Source of the DNA: Kineosporiaceae bacterium
Lineage (GTDB): Bacteria > Actinomycetota > Actinomycetes > Actinomycetales > Kineosporiaceae
Length of the DNA stretch: 37,825 bases
Direction: 5' to 3'
Assembly: GCA_016794595.1 (NCBI GenBank)
Contig: JAEUJN010000088.1
Location: 1-37,825, forward strand
Shown: positions 15,607-22,868 of the stretch, piece after piece
Position numbering within the stretch: position 1 is the stretch's first letter
How the letters are laid out: every line of letters begins with the position of its first letter
Made by a program: the position numbers and the translations under genes
Notes under the pieces: generated by a model
Told to the model about the DNA's origin: nothing
Database searches by the model: none
What the model saw: only the letters and a program-made list of their open reading frames with translations

Positions 15607-16581
15607 GTGAGCATGCGGGTGGCGGACGCGGGCGTGGCCTCGCTGGTTCGCCGGCTGCTCGCCCTGGGCGGCTCCCGGGCCGTTCGGTGGGGCTTCGGCG
15701 TGGTCGGGGTGGTGCTCGCCACCTGGGCGGTGAGCAGCCGATGGAGCCAGGTCGTGGACGCCCTGCAGCGGCTCGACGCCGGGTACGTCGGCGGCGCCGC
15801 CGTGGCCACCGTGGCCAACCTGGTGCTGACCGGCATGGCGTGGCGGGCCCTGCTGAGCGACCTGGGCTCGCGCCTGCCCCTGCCGGTCGCCGCCCGGGTG
15901 TTCTTCGTCGGCCAGATCGGCAAGTACATGCCCGGCAGCGTCTGGCCCGTCGTGGCGCAGGCCGAGCTCGCCCGGGACCACGGCGTCCCGCGGCGCCGGA
16001 CGGCGGCGGCCACCCTGGTGATGATCCTGCTGTCGGCGGCCACGGCCCTGCTGGTCGTCCTGGGCGCGGTGCCCTTCGTGCCGTTCTCCTCGGCCCGGGA
16101 CGTCGCCGAGGGCTCGTTCGGCTGGACGCTGCTGCTCGTCGTCCCGCTCTTGGTGCTGCTGCACCCTCGCCTGCTCGGGCCCCTGCTCGATCGGTTGCTC
16201 GGCGCGCTCGGGGGCGAGCCGTTGGAGCACCCGCCCTCGCTGCGCGGCACGGTGGTCGCCATCACCTGGGCGATCGGGTCGTGGCTGGCGGCCGGCACCC
16301 AGGTGTGGCTGCTGGCGGTCGGCCTGGGGGGCGCCGCGGACGGGCGGACGTTCGCCCTGGCCGTGGGCGGCTATGCCCTGGCCTGGGCGGTGGGCCTGCT
16401 GGTGGTGATCGCCCCGGCCGGGGCCGGCGCCCGGGAGCTGGCACTGATCGCCGTGCTGTCCTCGGTGCTGGACGGCGGATCGCTGCTGGTGCTGGTGCTG
16501 CTCTCCCGGGTGTTGTTCAGCCTCGCCGATCTGGCGGCGGCCGGGTTGGGCTACGGGCTGGGCCGACGGCACCGCGCGTGA
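15607..16581 (+). CDS. Flippase-like membrane protein, LPG-synthase TM family (PF03706), copy 2
   Basis: 324 residues, about eight hydrophobic segments, clearly paralogous to the protein at 12518-13435. Shared stretches include GQIGKYMPGSVWPV against GQLGKYLPGSVWPM, and GGYALAWAVGLLVVIAPAGAG against GGYALAWLAGLIVVIAPAGAG. It has a longer hydrophilic N-terminus (RVADAGVASLVRRLLALG). GTG 15607 is chosen from the leaderless -10; ATG 15613 is the alternative. Its stop overlaps the start of the DNA glycosylase gene (GTGA), so those two are co-transcribed despite unrelated functions. The likely role is moving a lipid-linked glycan intermediate or lipid across the membrane, as an inference from the family and neighbours. 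Confidence 0.85.
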   Translation: MSMRVADAGVASLVRRLLALGGSRAVRWGFGVVGVVLATWAVSSRWSQVVDALQRLDAGYVGGAAVATVANLVLTGMAWRALLSDLGSRLPLPVAARVFFVGQIGKYMPGSVWPVVAQAELARDHGVPRRRTAAATLVMILLSAATALLVVLGAVPFVPFSSARDVAEGSFGWTLLLVVPLLVLLHPRLLGPLLDRLLGALGGEPLEHPPSLRGTVVAITWAIGSWLAAGTQVWLLAVGLGGAADGRTFALAVGGYALAWAVGLLVVIAPAGAGARELALIAVLSSVLDGGSLLVLVLLSRVLFSLADLAAAGLGYGLGRRHRA

Positions 16582-17552
16582 GCGGGCACGCGTGCTCGCG
16601 TGTGTGGCGACCGGCGTTCCCGGTCTCTCCCCGCATCACCTTGTCGACCCTGCGCCGCGGCGGGGGCGATCCCTGCCTGAGAGTGCAGCCGGACGGGGTG
16701 CTGTGGCGGGCCACCCGGACGCCGGAGGGGCCGGTACTGCTGCGCCTGGCCGCCGACCCGGGGGCCGGGGAGGTGAGCGCGCACGCCTGGGGTCCGGGCG
16801 GGCCGTGGGCGCTGGACGCCGTCCCCGACCTGCTCGGCGCCGGTGACGACCCGGTCACCTTCGCCCCCCGGCCCGAGCACCCGCGGCTGGTCGCGGCCTG
16901 GCGCGCGCGCCCGGCCTGGCGGGTGTGCCGCAGTCGGGCGGTGTTCGAGGCGCTGTCGGCCGCGGCCCTCGAGCAACGGGTCACCGGCCAGGAGGCACAC
17001 GCCGCCTGGCGCCGGCTGGTACTGCGCTTCGGTGAGGTGGCCCCCGGCCCGGCCGGGGTGGAGGGCACCGCCGCTCACGGGATGCGGGTGCCGCCCGCCC
17101 CGCGGGACTGGGCGGCGATCCCGACCTGGGAGTGGTTGCAGGCCGGGGTCGAGGACGCGCGGCGGCGGGTGGTGCTGCAGGCCGCGCAGGTGGCCGGGCG
17201 GCTGGAGCAGACGCTCGACCTCGGCCACCCCGGCGCCGACCCCACGCTGGGGGAACGGATCGCCGCGGCGCTGCGCGTCGTCCCGGGGGTGGGGGTCTGG
17301 ACCGCCGCCGAGGTCCGCCAGCGGGCGCACGGCGACCCGGATGCCTTCTCCTGGAGCGATTTCCACGTCGCCCGGAACGTGTCCTGGGCGCTGACCGGTC
17401 AGGTACTGGACGACGTCGGCTGCGCCGAGGTGATCGAGTGTTATCGGCCTCATCGCTACCGGGTGCAGCGGCTGCTGGAGTTGGACGGCGCCTCGCGGCC
17501 CCGCCGCGGCCCGCGGATGAGGTTGCCGACCCACCTGCCGCGAGGTCGATGA
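16578..17552 (+). CDS. HhH-GPD DNA glycosylase, 3-methyladenine glycosylase II-like
   Basis: About 324 residues. It should remove alkylated bases from DNA by hydrolysing the glycosidic bond (base excision repair). The N-terminal half resembles the AlkA-like fold, with ALSAAALEQRVTGQEA leading into the helical domain. The helix-hairpin-helix is VVPGVGVWTAAEV near residues 234-246. The catalytic Asp is expected at Asp261 in SWSDFHVARNV, with GDPDAF just before it as in actinobacterial relatives. GTG 16578 overlaps the upstream TGA (GTGA), which suggests translational coupling. No iron-sulfur cysteines of the Nth/MutY type are seen at the C-terminus. Its place behind a membrane protein probably reflects a shared promoter more than a shared function. 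Confidence 0.85.
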   Translation: MSGHACSRVWRPAFPVSPRITLSTLRRGGGDPCLRVQPDGVLWRATRTPEGPVLLRLAADPGAGEVSAHAWGPGGPWALDAVPDLLGAGDDPVTFAPRPEHPRLVAAWRARPAWRVCRSRAVFEALSAAALEQRVTGQEAHAAWRRLVLRFGEVAPGPAGVEGTAAHGMRVPPAPRDWAAIPTWEWLQAGVEDARRRVVLQAAQVAGRLEQTLDLGHPGADPTLGERIAAALRVVPGVGVWTAAEVRQRAHGDPDAFSWSDFHVARNVSWALTGQVLDDVGCAEVIECYRPHRYRVQRLLELDGASRPRRGPRMRLPTHLPRGR

Positions 17553-17638
17553 CCCCGACAGTCGATCCCCGATGTCCCCTCCCGACCTGTCCCCGGTCCC
17601 TTACCGTCGGGTAGGGATCGTCGGGGTGAGGGGCAGAC

Positions 17639-19181
17639 GTGAGCGGGGCGGAGGCGCGACGGAACGCGGGCCGTGGGTCCTCGCGTCCCGGTGGCCGGGT
17701 GATCGGGCTGGTTCGCCTGCTCGCCCTGGCTGCGATCCTCGCCTACGTGATCGCGCTGGTCGCTGGGCCGCGTGGCCCGCTGCTCTGGCGTGACCTCGGC
17801 CTGCAGGTCGGGGTCTACGCTCTGATCGCCCTGCACACCACGCTGATCGCCCGTCCGCGATCGGCGCCAGCGCGGCTGGGTCGTGCCGGTGGCCGGCTGG
17901 ATGTGGTGCATGGCGATCGGCAACCTGCTGGCGAACGGCCCCGAGGGCGGTCGGCCCGAGCTGGTCTCGCTGAGCACGCTGGTGTTCGTGTGCAGTTACC
18001 CGTGTGCCGCGGCGACGGTGATCCTCGCGCTGCGCGGCCGTTCGGGGCCGCCGGGGATCGGCGCGTTGCTGGATGCGATCGTGGGGACGCTCGCCGTGGC
18101 CGCGCTGCTGATGGCCTTCGTCCTGCCGCCCGCCCTGGCCGCGACCAGGCACGACCCGGTGGGGTTGATGCTGGTGCTGGTCTTCCCGGTGCTGGACCTG
18201 GCCATGGCCGCGCTGGGGCTGAGCGTTCTCGCCATGTCCACCGCCCGCTCGGAGCAGCTGTCCGGGTGGCTGGGGCTGGGCATGGTGACCTTCGCCGTCG
18301 CCGACTGGCAGCTGGCAGTCGGCATGGCCCGCGGCACCTGGGAGGGCGGGCACCCCATCGATGCCGCCTGGGTGATCGGCTCGGCCGCGGTCGGCCTGGG
18401 GGCGGTCTCCCGTCGCCTGCCGGCCGCACGGGCCGACGACCCCCGGCGCCCGACCGGGTTCGCGGTCACCATCGGTGCCGCCGCTGTGGCCCTGGCCGTG
18501 ATGGTGGCGGGCACCGAGACCACGATGCCCCGGGCGGGGGTCCTGCTGGCCGCGGCCTGTGTGCTGGCCGCGTTGCTGCGGATGCTGGTCGCCCACGGCC
18601 AGATGCGCTCCCTGGCCCAGGTGAGCCAGTGGGCCCGTACCGACGAGCTGACCGGACTGTCCAACCGGCGGGTGCTCAACGAGGCGCTGGCGCGCCTGCA
18701 GCGTTCCGGCGCCCGCGACCCGGCGCTGCTGCTGGCCGACCTCGACCGGTTCAAGCAGGTCAACGACCATTTCGGCCATGAGGTCGGCGACCGGGTCCTG
18801 GCCGAGGTGGCCGAACAGTTCCGTCGGGTGGTGCCTGCCGGCTCCCTGCTGGCGCGCCTGGGTGGGGACGAGTTCGCCGTGCTGGTGCTCGAACCCGGCG
18901 AGGCGCTCCAGATCGCCCGCTCCCTGGTGGATGCCGTGTCCCGGGTGCGGGTGCCCGGGGAACTGACCATCGGGGTGAGCGTGGGGGTGGTCGATGTCGC
19001 CACCCGGCCGTGGTCGACGCCCGGGGAGCTGCTGCGACGGGCCGACCTGGCCATGTACCTGGCCAAGGGCGACGGGTGCGGGGTGCACGAGTACGTCACC
19101 ACCGACGAGCACGGCGCCCCCGCCGGCCCCCACCACGACACATCCGCCCCGGTCGCCCGCCGTCGCCGCACCACGGCCTGA
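17639..19181 (+). pseudogene. Membrane GGDEF (diguanylate cyclase) gene with a frameshift
   Basis: Frame 2 from GTG 17639 (GAGGGGC just upstream, possible -10 TACCGT at 17602-17607) encodes a start and two membrane spans, ending in ALIALHTTLIA. The protein continues in frame 3 with VRDRRQRGWVVPVAGWMW, more membrane segments and an intact GGDEF domain (ARTDELTGLSNRR, LLADLDRFKQVNDHFGHEVGD, LARLGGDEFAVLV, RADLAMYLAKGDG). Skipping one C in the CCC run at 17850-17852 restores a protein of about 513 residues. The GGDEF signature is intact, and no RxxD inhibitory site is seen ahead of it, so an active cyclase would lack that product control. As written, only a truncated product could be made from the native start. 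A sequencing error is quite possible. Diguanylate cyclases make c-di-GMP from two GTP. Confidence 0.8.
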
Positions 19182-19337
19182 GAGAACGGCGCGGCTGATC
19201 TGCTCGGGTGGTATGGCTGCGCCGTCCGGGTCGTCCCGGGCCTTGCCCGGTTGGCTCGTGGCCTCCGGCTGCCGATACCCACCGTGGCAACGTCATGCCC
19301 CGGTCGGGGGGTGGCAGGACGGCGAAGGGACGGCGGC

Positions 19338-21266
19338 GTGCGGTTCGGCGGAAGCGGCAGGTTCTCCCCACTCGTGACCCGCCTCGGTGCCGTGGTCGCC
19401 GTGGCCGTTCTGGCAGGTGGTGCCGCCGTGTCCTCGGCGACGTCCGCGGCCGCGATCAGTACCCCGCCGCCGACGGTGACCACGCCGGCCTGCCCGGGCT
19501 ACTCGGGTCAGAACAACGTCAACCCCTTCATCAAGGTCGCCGGGGGCCTGTACACCCCGGGCAACCGGACGGCGTACAAGGTCGCCACCATGCCGGCCTC
19601 GGTCACCACCGCCTGGGGGACGCCGGCGCCGGTGACGGTGTCCTGGGGGGCCAATCCCTACAACGACATCTCGTGGCAGAGCTGGCTGCACTCGCTGAAG
19701 TGGCTGGGGGCGCTGGTCACGACCGGCGGCGGGCGCACCTTCCTGGACGCCGGCGGCGTCTCGCGGGTGCCGACCACCGAACAGCGCTGGGATGCCCTGG
19801 GTCTGGCCCTGGGTGCGACCAAGCACTACCTGGCCACCTACCCGAAGGTCGCCACGGCACCGAACGCCGTCCAGGCCAGTTCGTTCGCCCACCGGGCGCA
19901 GTTCCTCTCCTGCCTGATCGAGACCATGGGGCCGGCCAACGCCCCGAGCTGGTTGACGACCGCGGCAGCGGCGCACGCCGCGTACCTGAACGCCCCGGCG
20001 CACTACGCGGCGATCCCCAACCAGGCCATCGACCAGGCGCTCGGGGTGCTGTCGACCGGGTGCGTGCTGGCCGCGGGTGGCAGTGCCACCGGCCGCGCCT
20101 ACCGCAACGCCGCGATCACCCGGTTGGGCACCCTGCTGGACGCCTCGATCGGCCCGGACGGGGTCCCGCTGGAGCAGGCCCCGGGGTACTCGGCGTACAT
20201 GTACGCCCTGTGGGTGAAGGTGACCGCCTCCTACAAGGGGTGCGGCCTGTCGGCCAGCGGGGCCATCCCGGTCCGGACGGCGGCGGTCCCGGCCTTCCTG
20301 GCCCACGCCACCCGCCCGGACGGCAAGCTCCTCCAGCTCGGGGACACGGTCACCGAGGCCACGCCGTCCCTGCCGGGATCGGAGTACGCGGCCAGCAGCG
20401 GCGCCACGGGTACCGCCCCCGCTCAGCGGGTCAAGATCTTCTCCCCGTCCGGGTTCGTCTTCGGCCGGTCGAGCTGGTATCCGTTCGGCAGCGCCTCGTT
20501 CTACTCCGTGCGCTTCGGCCCGCCGGTCGCCCACCACGGCCACAGCGACCGGACGGCGGTCACCTGGGTGGTCGGCGGGCAGGACCGGCTGGTCGACTCC
20601 GGGCACGTCGGCTACGCCCTGACCGATCTGCGGAACTGGCTGCGCAGACCCGAGGCGCACAACCTGGTCAGCGCCGACGAGTACGTCGGCTTCCGGGCGG
20701 CCTACCGGACGTCGAACCTGCTCGCCTCGAGCGTGTCCGACACCGCGGACTCCTTCCTGGTCGACGCTCAGGCGTACGGGTACAACACCTCCAGCGGGAT
20801 GAAGTACACCGCGCAGCGCCGGGGCGTCCTGATCGCCCGTGACCCGGACCTGCTGGTGGTGCGGGACCTCGCCTCCGGCGCCCCGAAGTCGGTCACCTGG
20901 CGCCAGCACTGGCACCTGCCGGTGGGCTGGGGCGCAACGGTTCTCGGACCCAACCGGGTGGAAGCGGTCTCCGGGGGTTCGCGGACGACGCTGGTGCGGG
21001 TGATGACCGACAGGGGATCTCAGCCCGCCCTGCTGGCCCGGTCCTACCAGGCGCCGGGCATCGGCTCCTACCAGCGCAATGTCGATGTGCAGTTCCCCGC
21101 GGTGGGCACCTCCATGGGCGCGATCACGGTGATCGCCCCGGTGGCCAGCGGGAGCCTGACCACCTCGCTCAGCGCGGGCGTGCTGACCGTGGTCAGCGGG
21201 GGCAGCACGGTCCGGATCGGCCTGAACGCCAACGGGTCTCTCACCCGGCTCGCCGATCCGACCTGA
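19338..21266 (+). CDS. Secreted heparinase II/III-like protein
   Basis: About 642 residues. GTG 19338 has GAAGGGA 8 nt upstream and gives a signal peptide (TRLGAVVAVAVLAGG, then SSATSAAA). The first half is an all-alpha toroid-like region (WLHSLKWLGAL, RWDALGLALGATKHYLA, DGVPLEQAPGYSAYMYALW near residues 274-292). The C-terminal half is beta-rich and carries HHGHSD (399-404), the HxHxD-type motif of heparinase II/III enzymes, followed by LVDSGHVGY. Such proteins cleave uronic-acid-containing polysaccharides by beta-elimination, outside the cell here. It lies alone in its orientation, downstream of the glycan block. It may trim or degrade the organism's own glycan or an external one; the substrate cannot be predicted. 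Confidence 0.8.
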   Translation: MRFGGSGRFSPLVTRLGAVVAVAVLAGGAAVSSATSAAAISTPPPTVTTPACPGYSGQNNVNPFIKVAGGLYTPGNRTAYKVATMPASVTTAWGTPAPVTVSWGANPYNDISWQSWLHSLKWLGALVTTGGGRTFLDAGGVSRVPTTEQRWDALGLALGATKHYLATYPKVATAPNAVQASSFAHRAQFLSCLIETMGPANAPSWLTTAAAAHAAYLNAPAHYAAIPNQAIDQALGVLSTGCVLAAGGSATGRAYRNAAITRLGTLLDASIGPDGVPLEQAPGYSAYMYALWVKVTASYKGCGLSASGAIPVRTAAVPAFLAHATRPDGKLLQLGDTVTEATPSLPGSEYAASSGATGTAPAQRVKIFSPSGFVFGRSSWYPFGSASFYSVRFGPPVAHHGHSDRTAVTWVVGGQDRLVDSGHVGYALTDLRNWLRRPEAHNLVSADEYVGFRAAYRTSNLLASSVSDTADSFLVDAQAYGYNTSSGMKYTAQRRGVLIARDPDLLVVRDLASGAPKSVTWRQHWHLPVGWGATVLGPNRVEAVSGGSRTTLVRVMTDRGSQPALLARSYQAPGIGSYQRNVDVQFPAVGTSMGAITVIAPVASGSLTTSLSAGVLTVVSGGSTVRIGLNANGSLTRLADPT

Positions 21267-21294
21267 GCTCGGGCACGGTGTCGTCACGGCCACC

Positions 21295-21615
21295 TCAGGC
21301 CGGGCGGGCTCGCAGGGGTGGCCGCCCGGGTGGGCGATGCCCGGGTTGGGGTGGCGGGGAGGATCGGTACCGCCGTCCGGTCGGGGTGCTGATCTCGATC
21401 ACCCGACGTCGAGCGGTCAGGACGTCCTCCGCGTCGTCGGTGCCACCGGCTGGGTCAGGGAGGTCCGCTGGCACCGCGTCAACCGCGGGGGCGCAGGCAC
21501 CCGCTGCGGCCGCATCACCCGCTGGCCGCCTGGCGTCGTCGACGAGCTGAGCGATGACAGTGCGCAGCCAGGCTTCCGAGCCGGCGAGGCCCTGTTGCGC
21601 AGTGTTCGAACACAT
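21295..21615 (-). pseudogene. Probable internally deleted DUF222/HNH (13E12-type) gene
   Basis: The ORF is 106 residues. Its tail (STPTGRRYRSSPPPQPGHRPP) resembles the C-terminal end of DUF222/HNH endonuclease-like proteins, which is often a TPTGhxYxSxPP string. Its first codons (MCSN) lie inside an SOS box, a placement known for 13E12-type genes. The DUF222 domain and the HNH motif that normally lie between, several hundred residues, are missing. The simplest reading is an in-frame internal deletion leaving both ends. It could also be a genuine short protein or a chance likeness. Low-complexity Ala/Pro sequence joins the two parts. Confidence 0.5.
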
Positions 21616-21621
21616 GTCCGA
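21606..21621. promoter_or_regulatory. LexA SOS box over the start of the HNH remnant
   Basis: TCGAACACATGTCCGA matches the actinobacterial LexA consensus TCGAAC-N4-GTTCGA at 11 of 12 fixed positions. The minus-strand ATG of the remnant (21613-21615) lies within the box. LexA would repress this gene until DNA damage. Confidence 0.6.
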
Positions 21622-21725
21622 ACAGTAGGTCGAAGGGATCCTCCCGTCTCCGGGCGAAGGTCAAGGTGTCACCAAGAACACTTGGGAGAGAACGGGTTTC
21701 ACGGGTCGCGAGGTGGCTGGCCGGG

Positions 21726-22070
21726 TCACCCGGTGGGGCGGTCCTTCTTCGGCAGCTTCGCGACCACGGCGTCATAGGAGGCATCGACCGCCTCGAGCAG
21801 CTCCTCGTCCGGGATGGCCCCGGCCAGCCTCAGGGAGTTCCAGCCGGAACGCCCGATGTAGGCCATCACGCTGGCGTCGCCGGGGTGGCGGTGCAGCCAC
21901 TCGTCGGCCTCCTCGCGGGTGGCTCCGCACTTCACGCCCACGCTCAGCCCGTCACCGAGAAAGGCGAAGATCTTCGGGCCGACCTTGACCACGTGGTCGC
22001 CCTCCCACGGCTGGTCGAGCCAGGCACCGGGCTTGGCCAGGCAGTGGGCGCGGAGTTCCTCGGGCGTCAT
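21726..22070 (-). CDS. MmcQ/YjbR family protein
   Basis: 114 residues, the usual length for this family of small CyaY-like-fold proteins, some of which bind DNA. Visible family features are the start MTPEELRAHCLAKPGAWLDQPWEGDHVVKVGPKIFAF (read in pieces of the fold), KCGATREEADEW, and YIGRSGWNSLRL, where the Trp is conserved. ATG 22070 has GGAG close upstream and a weak -10 (CACACT) 6 nt before it. No partner gene is evident; the divergent cyclase starts 120 bp away across a hexamer repeat. Its biological role is unknown. Confidence 0.85.
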   Translation of the reverse strand: MTPEELRAHCLAKPGAWLDQPWEGDHVVKVGPKIFAFLGDGLSVGVKCGATREEADEWLHRHPGDASVMAYIGRSGWNSLRLAGAIPDEELLEAVDASYDAVVAKLPKKDRPTG

Positions 22071-22132
22071 CGCTCCAGTGTGGACGCCGCCCGCGCGCGC
22101 CTCGACTCACCCTCGCTCGCCGGACAGGGCAT

Positions 22133-22180
22133 GAGCAGGGGCAGGAGCAGGAGCAGGGGCAGGGGCAGGGGCAGGGGCAG
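22133..22180 (+). repeat. 8 x 6-bp microsatellite before the cyclase gene
   Basis: Eight perfect hexamers, GAGCAG or GGGCAG, end 9 bp before the ATG at 22190. Being purine-rich (AGGAG/AGGGG), they offer many Shine-Dalgarno-like sites, and slippage could alter spacing to the start. Confidence 0.8.
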
Positions 22181-22189
22181 GATGGTCGG

Positions 22190-22867
22190 ATGCGCCTGAT
22201 CGACCTGAGCCACGTCATCGAGCACGGGATGACCACCTATCCGGGCCTGCCCGGGCCGGAGATCTCCACCCACCTCGACTTCGACTCCTCGCGCGTGCAC
22301 TACGCGCCGGGCACCGAGTTCGCGATCGGGCGGATCGCGATGGTGGCCAACACGGGGACCTACCTGGACACCCCGGCCCATCGGTACCGGGACGGGCACG
22401 ACCTGGCCCGGCTGCCGCTGGAACGCTGCGCCGACCTGCCCGGCGTGCTGATCGCCCGGGACGGGCTCGGGTCGGCGGCCCTCGCGATCGGGCCGGACTC
22501 GTTCGCGGGCGCCGCGCTGGCCGGCAATGCCGTGCTGCTGCACACCGGCTGGAGCCGCCACTGGGGGACGGTGGCCTACGGTGCGCCGGTGCACCCGCAC
22601 CTGACCGAGGAGGGGGCCCGTGCACTGGTCGGGGCCGGCGCGGCACTGGTCGGGATCGACTCGGTGAACATCGACGACACCACCACCGGACGGCGTCCCG
22701 CGCACTCGGTGCTGCTCGCCGCCGGGATCCCCGTGGTCGAGCACCTGACCGGGCTGGATACGCTGCCGCCCAACGGGTTCCGGTTCACGGCCGTCCCCCC
22801 GGCCGTGCGCGGCATGGCCACGTTCCCGGTGCGTGCGTTCGCCGCCGTGCCCGACCCGGCGCCGTGA
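22190..22867 (+). CDS. Cyclase-family (kynurenine-formamidase-like) hydrolase
   Basis: 225 residues. PF04199 proteins are metal-dependent amide hydrolases that include bacterial kynurenine formamidase. The N-terminal pattern LIDLSHVIEHGMTTYPG and the metal motif region ANTGTYLDTPAHRY are clear. In KynB-type enzymes this motif reads HxGxHxDxPxH; here the first His is Asn and the second is Tyr, while the Asp and the last His remain. A subfamily with TGTYxDxPxH is familiar, so the changes are probably natural, but metal binding must differ. Later motifs are LLHTGWSRHWGT and VGIDSVNIDDTT. The reaction is not known. The 3' end faces cofE with a single base between the stops. Confidence 0.85.
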   Translation: MRLIDLSHVIEHGMTTYPGLPGPEISTHLDFDSSRVHYAPGTEFAIGRIAMVANTGTYLDTPAHRYRDGHDLARLPLERCADLPGVLIARDGLGSAALAIGPDSFAGAALAGNAVLLHTGWSRHWGTVAYGAPVHPHLTEEGARALVGAGAALVGIDSVNIDDTTTGRRPAHSVLLAAGIPVVEHLTGLDTLPPNGFRFTAVPPAVRGMATFPVRAFAAVPDPAP

Positions 22868-22868
22868 G

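Noticed and set aside
13516-16572. A single 1018-residue minus-strand protein
   Set aside because: The part beyond 15534 is a Gln/His/Arg-rich antisense reading of the flippase-like gene at 15607-16581, with no usable start at the true N-terminus other than GTG 15534.
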